From NCBI GenBank assembly GCA_027728145.1, contig JAQBZV010000003.1, positions 1 through 19,620 on the forward strand: DNA of 19,620 bases, written 5' to 3'. Positions 1-6,507 of the stretch are shown here, piece after piece. The stretch's first letter is position 1. Every line of letters begins with the position of its first letter. A program made the position numbers and the translations under genes. Under the pieces are notes generated by a model. That model saw only the letters and a program-made list of their open reading frames with translations. It had not been told where the DNA came from and searched no databases. This stretch comes from Actinomycetota bacterium. Its GTDB lineage: Bacteria > Actinomycetota > Actinomycetes > Actinomycetales > Microbacteriaceae.

Positions 1-53
1 TCCGATAAGGGTTAGCGATGGCGCTCCTGGCCCGGATTTAAGCGGATGTACCG

Positions 54-129
54 TGGCACGCCCGGAGGGATTCGAACCCCCAACCTTCTGATCCGTAGTC
101 AGATGCTCTATCCGTTGAGCTACGGGCGC
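54..129 (-). tRNA. tRNA-Arg (anticodon ACG)
   Basis: Read on the minus strand this folds as a full cloverleaf. The 5' acceptor strand GCGCCCG pairs with CGGGCGT (first pair G-U), and a T arm with GGTTCGAATCC is present. The anticodon stem TCTGA/TCAGA encloses the loop CTACGGA, giving anticodon ACG, which is normally modified to ICG and reads CGU, CGC and CGA. Discriminator G is followed by an encoded CCA at 56-54. It lies downstream of and co-directional with the GNAT-AAA gene. Confidence 0.96.
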
Positions 130-191
130 ACAGACACTCTTTCGAATGCCAGGAAAGCTTAGCAGTTTGGCCAAACGCGGCCACTCTCGCC

Positions 192-1472
192 CTAAAGCCG
201 CGCGAGAGCGTCAATATCCTCGAGGAACGCGCCGACCATTTCTCCCGACACCGTCATGCGGGTGTCCCCGATAGCCCAGAGGTAGTCCTCCGTGGTCGGC
301 CCTGTGGGAACAGAGACGCCGTCGTCATAGACGGCGGACTCCAGCGCCTTCTGGGCAGCCTTCCTGGCGGCAAACTCAATATCTGCCGGGGAGAAACCAT
401 CAGTTCTCTTCACCAGCTCGGTGACATCTACTGATTCCAGTGAGCCCGGCGGGATATAGCGGTGCCAGATGGACTCTCGCGCTGTCTTATCGGGCAGACC
501 AATCGGAATCACGTAGTCAAAGCGGCCGTGACGCAGGAAGGCGTCATCCAGTGCTCGAATGAAGTTGGTTGCCACAATCAGTAAACGACCGGGGCGCTCG
601 CGGAACAGCGGAATCAATTTGAGGAGCTCGTTTGTCACACCCTGCAGAGCAGTGGGTGGCTCCCCCCCTCGTTGAGCCGCAATTTCTTCCACCTCGTCAA
701 TAAAGACCACCACATTGTCGAGATCAGAAATCCTGGTGAACGAGTCGCGGAGTGCGCCGGCCAGACCTTTCTGGTCGGCGGCCAATCGGGCGGGAAAAAC
801 TTCCACAAAAGGCCAATCGAGTCTGGACGCCACGGCTTTTGCGAACGTGGTTTTTCCCGTCCCCGGAGGACCGAACAGCACGATGGATCTGGGCGGTTCC
901 ACACCAAACTTCTCGGCCAACGCCGGGTCGGAGAGAGGCAAGACCAGTCGGCGCTCCAGCATCTCCTTTTCTTTCTGCATTCCGGCAATCCCTGACCACA
1001 GGTCACGCGGCAAAACCCGTCCACCCAGTTCGCCCAAGATGCTCCGTTCCTTCTCGCTAATCGGAATCTTGCGCTCGAAATAGCTCAGGTGGTTCTTATC
1101 GACAAAGCCGGCGCGATCCAGCACCCCGGACTCATCCTGGCTCTCAGGAACAAGAATCGACAGTTTGGTCAGGCCCAGCGGCGCCATCCGGGCTTCGAGA
1201 GCAGAGAGCAACGAACTCCCTATTCCTTGGCGCCGATACTCCGGAAGAGTGTTGAAAAACACAATCCAGCCTTGCTCGTGAGCAGCTCGAGCGACGGCAG
1301 CTCCGACAACGCGGTCGTCGGAGATAGCGAGAACAGCGTGGTCTTTCTGACACGACGCCAGAACCTCGGCGAGACCATAAACGGGCTCGAAGCCATCGGA
1401 CGTGGCCGTGTTCCACAACTCCAAAACCGCATCGGTGTCGGCGGGGTGGTACTCACGAATACGAAAAGACAT
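192..1472 (-). CDS. GNAT acetyltransferase-AAA+ ATPase fusion protein
   Basis: This 426-residue protein has two domains. Residues 1-135 look like a GNAT N-acetyltransferase, with the acetyl-CoA loop YRRQGIG at 79-85 and the late GNAT motif LDRAGF at 118-123. Residues about 150-426 form an AAA+ ATPase: Walker A GPPGTGKT (201-208), Walker B VVVFIDE (254-260), sensor-1 ATN (301-303), the paired arginines in FLRHGRFD (312-319) and GFSPADIE (359-366), as in classical FtsH/CDC48-type AAA modules. No aromatic-hydrophobic-Gly pore loop is obvious, so an unfoldase role is uncertain. I chose the start at 1472 because GAGGAA lies about 8 nt upstream; the frame stays open to 1511. It could acetylate a small molecule or protein under ATPase control. 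The substrate cannot be read from sequence. Domain calls are firm and the function is unknown. Confidence 0.88.
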   Translation of the reverse strand: MSFRIREYHPADTDAVLELWNTATSDGFEPVYGLAEVLASCQKDHAVLAISDDRVVGAAVARAAHEQGWIVFFNTLPEYRRQGIGSSLLSALEARMAPLGLTKLSILVPESQDESGVLDRAGFVDKNHLSYFERKIPISEKERSILGELGGRVLPRDLWSGIAGMQKEKEMLERRLVLPLSDPALAEKFGVEPPRSIVLFGPPGTGKTTFAKAVASRLDWPFVEVFPARLAADQKGLAGALRDSFTRISDLDNVVVFIDEVEEIAAQRGGEPPTALQGVTNELLKLIPLFRERPGRLLIVATNFIRALDDAFLRHGRFDYVIPIGLPDKTARESIWHRYIPPGSLESVDVTELVKRTDGFSPADIEFAARKAAQKALESAVYDDGVSVPTGPTTEDYLWAIGDTRMTVSGEMVGAFLEDIDALARL

Positions 1473-1727
1473 TAGAAATTCCTCACCATGGAAGTACACG
1501 GGACAGTACAACAGCAGGAGTTGCCGGGGCTGCCGGGGTGAGGAAGCCAGAGGATGGGCGGACTTGGTGGTCCCCCATGACGTTGCGTCGTTACAACGTG
1601 TGGCAACGATAGCCGTTTGCGGTGAACATTTCCTCTGTCCTGCCTAAATTGTTACCCGCCTAACCATAGCCACCCAACAAGGGCGCTCGCCGGTACCATC
1701 AGGAGAGCGCACAATAAGGAGATCCAC
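1473..1727. other. divergent intergenic region between GNAT-AAA gene and sbtA
   Basis: This is the longest gene-free stretch in the window and must hold the promoters of both divergent genes. It contains a direct repeat of GCCGGGG around 1523-1540, a nested inverted repeat at 1581-1608, and GTTA/TAAC arms at 1651-1664. I see no convincing complete -35/-10 pair, tRNA or riboswitch. The sbtA ribosome binding site AAGGAG (1716-1721) precedes the GTG at 1728. Confidence 0.5.
1581..1608. promoter_or_regulatory. nested inverted repeat, candidate operator
   Basis: Outer arms CGTTGC (1581-1586) and GCAACG (1603-1608) enclose an inner palindrome CGTT-AC-AACG (1589-1598). The dyad lies about 110 bp from the GNAT-AAA start and about 120 bp from the sbtA start, a plausible position for a regulator of either gene. 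It matches no operator family I can name, and arms this short can arise by chance. Confidence 0.25.
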
Positions 1728-2721
1728 GTGGGGGCTAACGAAATTCTCTCCATCGCGCTGACAAATCTTATTTCTCCCCCCGTTCTCGCCTTTGCCCTTG
1801 GTCTTCTTGCCGTGGCAATCAAGAGTGACCTGCGACTCCCTGAAGCTTTCTACCAAGCCATCTCGATTTATCTCACTGTTAGGTATCGGTATCAAGGGTG
1901 GTGTGGCGCTCCGGAATGCGGACATCACCGAACTGTGGCTGCCCTTGCTGGCCACACTGCTACTGGGGTTGGTTATTCCTCTACTCGCCTTCACCATCTC
2001 AGGGTGGCTCACCAAGCTTGACCGGGTCAACCGAGGAGCTCTCGCGGCCCACTATGGGTCAACCTCGTTAGTGACCTTCACTGCAGCCCTGGTCTTTCTG
2101 GAGTCCAGCTCACGCTTCGTGGAGGGCTACCTGGTCACGCTGCTCGCCGTCCTCGAGGTCCCGGGAATCATTGTCGGTCTGCTGTTGGCGTCACGAGGCA
2201 GGAAAGAATCTGTGGCCTGGGGCGAATCACTGCGCGAAGTTCTCTCCGGCCGGTCGATCGTCTTGCTCGTCGGTGGTCTCGCCCTGGGTACGGTCGCCGG
2301 GAGTGGGGGATTTGCAACCATCGAACCTTTCTTCGGTGGCCTCTTCAGCGGCGTTCTGACCCTGTTCCTTCTGGAGCTCGGCATTGTCGCGGGCCGCAGA
2401 CTCCCCGATGTGAAGAAAGCCGGCATAGGGGTCGTTGTCTTTGGGCTCGGGTTTCCCGTGCTCGCGGGAACTCTGGGGGTCAGTGCGGGACTGCTCTCTG
2501 GCCTCTCGGTCGGAGGGGCCGCCCTGCTGGGTGTCCTGAGTGCCTCCGCCTCCTACATCGCAGCCCCGACCGCGGTGCGATTAGCGTTGCCTGAAGCGAG
2601 CCCTGGCATCTATCTGACCGCCAGCCTCGGGATTACTTTTCCGTTCAACTTGATTGTTGGAATCCCCCTCTACATTGGGCTCTCAGGAGCCTTAGAAGGA
2701 GTGCTCTTATGGACTTCGTGA
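1728..2721 (+). pseudogene. sbtA: SbtA-like sodium-dependent bicarbonate transporter, frameshifted
   Basis: SbtA-family permeases import bicarbonate with sodium across the cytoplasmic membrane. From the GTG at 1728 (RBS AAGGAG), 49 codons encode a typical SbtA start (SPPVLAFALG, then LPEAF) ending in ISIYL at 1874. The homologous frame resumes at 1876 with LLGIGIKGG and runs to a stop at 2721. Removing the single A at 1875 restores an uninterrupted protein of 330 residues, and the join aligns without a gap to cyanobacterial SbtA as I remember it (IPEAI, 22 positions, ...TGG). About ten hydrophobic segments are visible, plus the late motif SASASYIAAPTAVR. The downstream frame is otherwise intact. 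The stop overlaps sbtB by 13 bp. The break is a recent frameshift or a sequence error. Family assignment is solid; activity is doubtful as sequenced. Confidence 0.85.
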
Positions 2722-3008
2722 ACAAGAAGCTCGTCACCATCGTCGCCGAGAGTGCGCTCGAAAAGCGTCTGCTCACGAGTCTCCACGACGCGGGTATCAA
2801 GGGATACACCGTGTCCTCCGTCCACGGCGCTGGCACCAGGAATCAGCGCGTGGGGGACCTGCAAGGTGGCAACGTGAAAATCGAGTGTGTGGTCGGTTCG
2901 GATCACGTGGATGCTATTTTCAGCGCACTCTCCACCCACTTCTTCCCCCACTACGCCTGTGTCGCGTGGGTGAGCGAGGTGGGAGTTTTCCGCGACGAGC
3001 GCTTCTGA
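2709..3008 (+). CDS. sbtB: SbtB-like PII-family regulator of the bicarbonate transporter
   Basis: This 99-residue PII-like protein matches the SbtB pattern: an N-terminal beta strand LVTIVAE, the phrase AGIKGYTV (28-35), a short glycine-rich T-loop region HGAGTRNQ (39-46), NVKIECVV (55-62), and a C-terminal FFPHYACVAWVSEVGVF. It is close to PII length (about 110) with a shortened T-loop. In cyanobacteria SbtB binds adenine nucleotides, including cAMP, and associates with SbtA at the membrane to control uptake. The start at 2709 has RBS GAAGGAG and lies inside the end of sbtA, so the two are translationally coupled. It lacks the cysteine-rich C-terminal extension of some cyanobacterial SbtB proteins. 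sbtB is intact although sbtA is broken. Confidence 0.88.
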   Translation: MDFVNKKLVTIVAESALEKRLLTSLHDAGIKGYTVSSVHGAGTRNQRVGDLQGGNVKIECVVGSDHVDAIFSALSTHFFPHYACVAWVSEVGVFRDERF

Positions 3009-3177
3009 AGCAACAAATCGTGTGGATGCCAGGTTCTGCTCTAGTTCGTTCTTACTCCTCGAGATGACCGACTCGGTGGAAAAAACTATTACCCAGTTGG
3101 TGAGCAGAGCAATTTCGCCATAACCGCCGAGCCCAGCTCATCCAAAATGAGCGTGGACGGCGTAAGGTGAGGACATC

Positions 3178-3642
3178 ATGGCGCGATCACCAAAAAGTGT
3201 TGTTCCCAACAAGTGGGCTGAAGGCATGGAAGATATCTTCCACGTCGTCCTAGGCGTGTTCCTTTTTGGCATTGCCGTTGCTGCCCTCATCTTCAGTGTG
3301 ATTCGGGTGTTTACGACCTGGCCGTTCTTCCCCGACGGGATGATCCAGGCAATCAATGACATTTTGTTCATCATCATCATTCTGGAAATCCTCCGCACCG
3401 TGATCGCCCGATACACCGACGGTGTATTCCAGCTCCAGAACTTCCTCATCATCGGCATCATTGCCGCCGTTCGACACATCCTGACCGTGGGGGCATCGAT
3501 GACCCTCGGCGCAGAGAAGCCGCGTGAAAGCTTTGACCGGGCAGTTATCGAGCTGGGAATCAGTTCGGCCATTGTCGTGGCTCTGGTCTTTGCGATATTC
3601 CTCTCCAAAGCAACTGACTCAGCTCTCTCGTCCAAGAAGTAG
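3178..3642 (+). CDS. PsiE-family membrane protein
   Basis: This 154-residue protein has four hydrophobic segments (about 22-46, 58-76, 84-102 and 124-146). It carries the PsiE-family signature in the middle: ILEILRTVIARY (69-80), then FLIIGIIAAVRHIL (about 88-101). PsiE is a phosphate-starvation-inducible inner membrane protein of E. coli with no settled biochemical role, so the family name should not be read as proof of phosphate regulation here. The ATG at 3178 follows GTGAGGA at suitable distance. It lies 169 bp downstream of sbtB, so it probably has its own promoter. A short hairpin, GCTCAT/ATGAGC at 3136-3152, precedes it. The C-terminus ends in a short basic tail. Confidence 0.82.
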   Translation: MARSPKSVVPNKWAEGMEDIFHVVLGVFLFGIAVAALIFSVIRVFTTWPFFPDGMIQAINDILFIIIILEILRTVIARYTDGVFQLQNFLIIGIIAAVRHILTVGASMTLGAEKPRESFDRAVIELGISSAIVVALVFAIFLSKATDSALSSKK

Positions 3643-3759
3643 CGAGCCTCTCGAGCAAACCTCCAAACTTGCCGTTAGCAGGAAACGGCCCACTGTGCTG
3701 CCATCTCGGTGGGTTACCCTTAGCCGCACGTTCAGAGCCCAAACAAAGGAAGCACAACC

Positions 3760-4137
3760 ATGAATGAAAAAGACCTCGTCGAAACCTGGAACGACATGCG
3801 CAAGCAGATTATCCAGGCTCAGTTCCAGTCCGTGATTGCCCTCTCCGTTGTCACAGTTCTCTCTGTGATGGGGTACTTCTCCGGTGTGAGCACCACTGTC
3901 GCACTTTTCGCGCTCGCGTTCCTCGTGACCGTGGGATCTCTCGGAGTCCTCAACCAGTTCGCAATTATTCGGGAAGCCAAAGCTCTCGTCGAAGACCTCA
4001 AAGGTCACTCAGCACAGGGTGCCATGGGCAAGACGATCTCGGGTAGCGGAAGCTACCTGACCCTGACTCAGGGTCTGATGGTGGTTTTCAGCATCGCACT
4101 CGTCGTGCTGTTTGCCCTCGTAGCGCTCTCTCTCTAA
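3760..4137 (+). CDS. small three-TM membrane protein, unrecognised
   Basis: This is a 125-residue protein I do not recognise. A charged, amphipathic N-terminus (MNEKDLVETWNDMRKQ) is followed by two hydrophobic segments (about 22-42 and 46-66), a polar loop of about 30 residues containing a Gly/Ser-rich patch GKTISGSGSY, and a third hydrophobic segment (about 103-125) ending at the C-terminus. GKTISGSG is not a Walker A motif: it lacks the GxxxxGK spacing and sits in a short loop. The start is supported by AAAGGAAG about 7 nt upstream. It lies 117 bp downstream of the psiE-like gene and converges on tRNA-Ser(GCT). Codon use resembles its neighbours, so it is very likely a real gene. Confidence 0.78.
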   Translation: MNEKDLVETWNDMRKQIIQAQFQSVIALSVVTVLSVMGYFSGVSTTVALFALAFLVTVGSLGVLNQFAIIREAKALVEDLKGHSAQGAMGKTISGSGSYLTLTQGLMVVFSIALVVLFALVALSL

Positions 4138-4159
4138 GACAAGAGCGAGTCCCCGTGAG

Positions 4160-4248
4160 CGGAGACGGAGGGATTTGAACCCTCGGTCCCCTTGCGGGGA
4201 CTCCACCTTAGCAGGGTGGTGCACTCGGCCGGACTATGCGACGTCTCC
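4160..4248 (-). tRNA. tRNA-Ser (anticodon GCT)
   Basis: This is a class II tRNA on the minus strand. The acceptor strands GGAGACG and CGTCTCC pair perfectly. The anticodon stem CCACC/GGTGG encloses CTGCTAA, giving anticodon GCT (reads AGU and AGC). A long variable arm GTCCCCGCAAGGGGAC and a T arm GGGTTCAAATCCC are present. The discriminator is G. CCA is not encoded; the next bases are CTC. Confidence 0.96.
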
Positions 4249-4250
4249 TC

Positions 4251-4268
4251 GATGAAGCGGGCTTCATC
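4251..4268 (-). other. hairpin between lcp stop and tRNA-Ser(GCT)
   Basis: GATGAAGC (4251-4258) and GCTTCATC (4261-4268) form a perfect 8-bp inverted repeat with two central bases, so 7 bp with a 4-nt loop is the realistic fold. It lies 28 bp after the lcp stop and ends 2 nt before the mature 5' end of tRNA-Ser(GCT). There is no U-tract, so a standard intrinsic terminator is unlikely. It may be a leader hairpin stacking on the tRNA acceptor stem and influencing RNase P processing. Confidence 0.4.
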
Positions 4269-4296
4269 ACTCGCACAACTATAGCGAGGTCACCTC

Positions 4297-5508
4297 TTAG
4301 CGAGGTACCGCGCAGGTTTCATCCCCGGCGGTCTGGCCCACCAAACCTTCCAGTTCCTCAACGCTCGGCATCCCCGCATCACCCGGGGTTTCGGCGTCCG
4401 TGGATCCAAAGCCCAGGGATCCCTCACCCACGGTGAACGACTCATCCACCTGCAAGCGCTCCACCACTTCGGTCGCCAGCACCTCATTAGGTATCACCCG
4501 ACCTGGATAGAGCTCAGGATCCGCGTCTAAGACCGGGTATTGGATGAAGACAATGTTGTCGTTGGGGATTCCCCTCAGCGCTCTCGCCATCGCCACCATC
4601 ACATCGACGCTGGCAAGGCTCGTCGAGAGCACCATAGTTTGGGCTGCCGTCTGGGCTATTCCATAAAGCTTCCCGATGTCGTCGAGAACGCCATCTTCTT
4701 GCAGAGTCCTCACGAGTGCCGCCATATAGACCTGCTGGGAGGAAATACGCGACAGGTCACTGCCATCCCCCACACCTTTGCGTGTTCGCAGGAAAGCCAA
4801 CGCTTGACCGCCCTCGAGGGTGTGGTAGCCGGCCTCCGGTAGGTTCACTCCCGACCACGGGTCGACCAGTGGTGCACTCACACAGACTTCCACGCCACCC
4901 ACTGCGGTGGAGAGTTGCGCTACCCCGGTGAAGGTCATGAGGCCCGCGTAGCCGATCTCTAGTCCCGTGAGTTCCTCAAGCGTCAGAGCCACACACGGAA
5001 GTCCTCCGATTCCCATGGTGGTGTTGAGTGGCTGCATCTCCCTGGCCGGAGATTCAGTTCCATCCTCTTGAGGACACGCAGGAATATCGAGAAGGAGGTC
5101 TCTAGGGAAACTAATGACCACAGCGCGGTCGTGGTTCTCGGAGACATGAACCAGAAGGTTCACGTCATTGAGCTCTGAATCCACGAACTCAAACTGGTCC
5201 CCTTGGCCAACCCGGGTGTCAGATCCGACAACCAAGACGTTGAATCCGCCTTCGATTTCACCAATGGTGGGAAGTATGGGGTTTGGAGCACCCGGGAGCT
5301 CCACCGTGATGAGACTGGACTGCAGGTTCTGGACTGTGAGACCGAGCACTGTTCCCATGCTCACTACTAACACAGCGATGACACCTAACGCGAGAGAGGT
5401 CACAAGCTGCCAGCCGCCCAGGCGCTTCTGAGTTGCGTGGAGAGGCTGCGGGTAATCCTCCGCAGAGCTAAAGAGTTCGGGTGCAGCCGGCTTGGCTGTG
5501 TTAGCCAC
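4297..5508 (-). CDS. LytR-CpsA-Psr (LCP) family cell-wall glycopolymer ligase
   Basis: LCP proteins transfer lipid-linked glycopolymers (teichoic acids, arabinogalactan, capsule) onto peptidoglycan outside the membrane. This 403-residue protein has a cytoplasmic N-terminus, one signal-anchor helix (about 35-60), then an extracellular LCP domain: NVLVVGSDTR (90-99), DVNLLVHVS, AVVISFPRD, and the late arginine-rich motif LAFLRTRKG...DLSRISSQQ, matching the family pattern of Arg and Asp residues that bind the pyrophosphate lipid and Mg. I placed the start at the GTG at 5508, preceded by GGGGGAG at short spacing, because the open frame further upstream runs through the tRNA-Ser(TGA) gene and cannot be coding. 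It is sandwiched between two serine tRNAs. The sequence does not say which polymer it attaches. Confidence 0.9.
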   Translation of the reverse strand: MANTAKPAAPELFSSAEDYPQPLHATQKRLGGWQLVTSLALGVIAVLVVSMGTVLGLTVQNLQSSLITVELPGAPNPILPTIGEIEGGFNVLVVGSDTRVGQGDQFEFVDSELNDVNLLVHVSENHDRAVVISFPRDLLLDIPACPQEDGTESPAREMQPLNTTMGIGGLPCVALTLEELTGLEIGYAGLMTFTGVAQLSTAVGGVEVCVSAPLVDPWSGVNLPEAGYHTLEGGQALAFLRTRKGVGDGSDLSRISSQQVYMAALVRTLQEDGVLDDIGKLYGIAQTAAQTMVLSTSLASVDVMVAMARALRGIPNDNIVFIQYPVLDADPELYPGRVIPNEVLATEVVERLQVDESFTVGEGSLGFGSTDAETPGDAGMPSVEELEGLVGQTAGDETCAVPR

Positions 5509-5544
5509 GGGCTCCCCCGATCCTTTGCTGTCTGTAGTTTCGCC

Positions 5545-5632
5545 TGGCGGAGGGCGTGGGATTCGAACCCACGAGACATTTCTGCCCACTAGTTTTCAAG
5601 ACTAGCTCCATCGGCCGCTCGGACAGCCCTCC
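5545..5632 (-). tRNA. tRNA-Ser (anticodon TGA)
   Basis: This is a class II tRNA on the minus strand. The acceptor GGAGGGC pairs with GCCCTCC. The anticodon stem CTAGT/ACTAG encloses CTTGAAA, giving anticodon TGA (reads UCN, chiefly UCA). The long variable arm and T arm GGGTTCGAATCCC are present. Discriminator G is followed by an encoded CCA (5547-5545). It lies 37 bp upstream of the LCP start and 32 bp downstream of the HAD gene. Confidence 0.96.
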
Positions 5633-5664
5633 GCAGACGATTCTAGAACACAAGCCTTGGTGGC

Positions 5665-6489
5665 CTAGGTGGTCAGGGAGTTGAGCGCTGTCGCGACCCC
5701 ATCGCCGAGGAAATCCTCGGTGATGTCGGTGGCGTGGATGCGCACCTCTTCGGGAGCTTGTCCCATGGCCACAGCACGGCCTTTCTTGGCCGCCCACTGC
5801 AGCATTTCGATGTCGTTCCTGCCATCGCCAATCACCATGACGCGATCGAGTGGGACATCGAGCTCGGTGCGAACCCGCTCCAAAGCGGTGGACTTGTTGA
5901 CCCCTTCGGGGGCAATATCCAGCCATGCAGTCCACCCCACGGTGTAGCTGACCTGGTGGAGACCCATGTCCTCCACGACCTTCAGGAAGTCATCAATCTC
6001 ATGACCGGGGGATATGACCACCACTCGAACTGCGGAGGTGGAGAGCAGCTCTTCAAAGGTGACCTGTTCGCTCATCGCATCCAGTGCCCCCTCGGGGAAC
6101 CAGTCGGTGTAGCGATAGAGGCCTGTTTCGTCTTCCACTGCATAGTGCGCTTGAGGCAGACGAGCTTTGATGCGAATCAGGACCTCGGTGGAGTCGAAAC
6201 GCTCTACGTGAAAGCGTCGATACGCGGAGGGTGCGCTCGGATCACGCTTCAGGGTGATTGCTCCATTGGAGCAGACAACGAACTCCGGGGTGATGTTGAG
6301 GCGCTCAAGTATCGGCAGCGTCATCGACACCGAGCGTCCCGTAGCGAGTGTGACCTCGTGGCCCGCGTCCCTAGCCTTTTGAACCGCAAGAATGACCTCA
6401 TCCGAGAGGTGACCATCCTCGTGAAGAACAGTGCCGTCGATGTCCAGGGCGATAAGCCACGGCTCGGAAGTTATTGTCATCTCACCCAC
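5665..6489 (-). CDS. HAD-superfamily (Cof-type, subclass IIB) phosphatase
   Basis: This is a 274-residue member of the Cof/YbjI-like sugar-phosphate or nucleotide phosphatase group. All four HAD motifs are present: DIDGT with nucleophile Asp16 and acid Asp18, Thr50 in LATGRS, Lys199 in NKSTALERV, and the metal-binding GDGRND (221-226). The C2 cap of type IIB lies between motifs II and III (about 80-190). It follows serS by 18 bp on the same strand, so it is probably co-transcribed with pheA and serS. The start is either the GTG at 6489 or the ATG at 6480 (three codons later); neither has a well-spaced Shine-Dalgarno. Actinobacteria often carry a HAD gene here. The substrate cannot be predicted. 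Confidence 0.9.
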   Translation of the reverse strand: MGEMTITSEPWLIALDIDGTVLHEDGHLSDEVILAVQKARDAGHEVTLATGRSVSMTLPILERLNITPEFVVCSNGAITLKRDPSAPSAYRRFHVERFDSTEVLIRIKARLPQAHYAVEDETGLYRYTDWFPEGALDAMSEQVTFEELLSTSAVRVVVISPGHEIDDFLKVVEDMGLHQVSYTVGWTAWLDIAPEGVNKSTALERVRTELDVPLDRVMVIGDGRNDIEMLQWAAKKGRAVAMGQAPEEVRIHATDITEDFLGDGVATALNSLTT

Positions 6490-6507
6490 AGTTGTATCAG
6501 GAGCACT

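Noticed and set aside
1865..1885. Programmed +1 frameshifting in sbtA
   Set aside because: There is no in-frame stop, slow codon or slippery run at CTC-A-CTG, and no RNA structure was evident. A mutation or sequence error is simpler.
1728..2021. A separate 97-residue protein from the first part of sbtA
   Set aside because: After residue 49 it leaves the SbtA-like sequence and reads out of frame; it is a product of the frameshift, not an independent gene.
3136..3152. Hairpin GCTCAT/ATGAGC as a terminator of sbtB
   Set aside because: The stem is only 6 bp with no U-tract, and it lies 128 bp after the sbtB stop, close to the next start codon.
4021..4060. Possible Walker A motif (GKTISGSG) in the small membrane protein
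   Set aside because: The spacing does not fit GxxxxGK[ST], no Walker B or other nucleotide-binding motif is present, and the loop is too short for a P-loop fold.
5509..5589. Upstream extension of the LCP reading frame (27 more residues)
   Set aside because: It would translate through the 3' part of tRNA-Ser(TGA). The GTG at 5508 with GGGGGAG is the sensible start.
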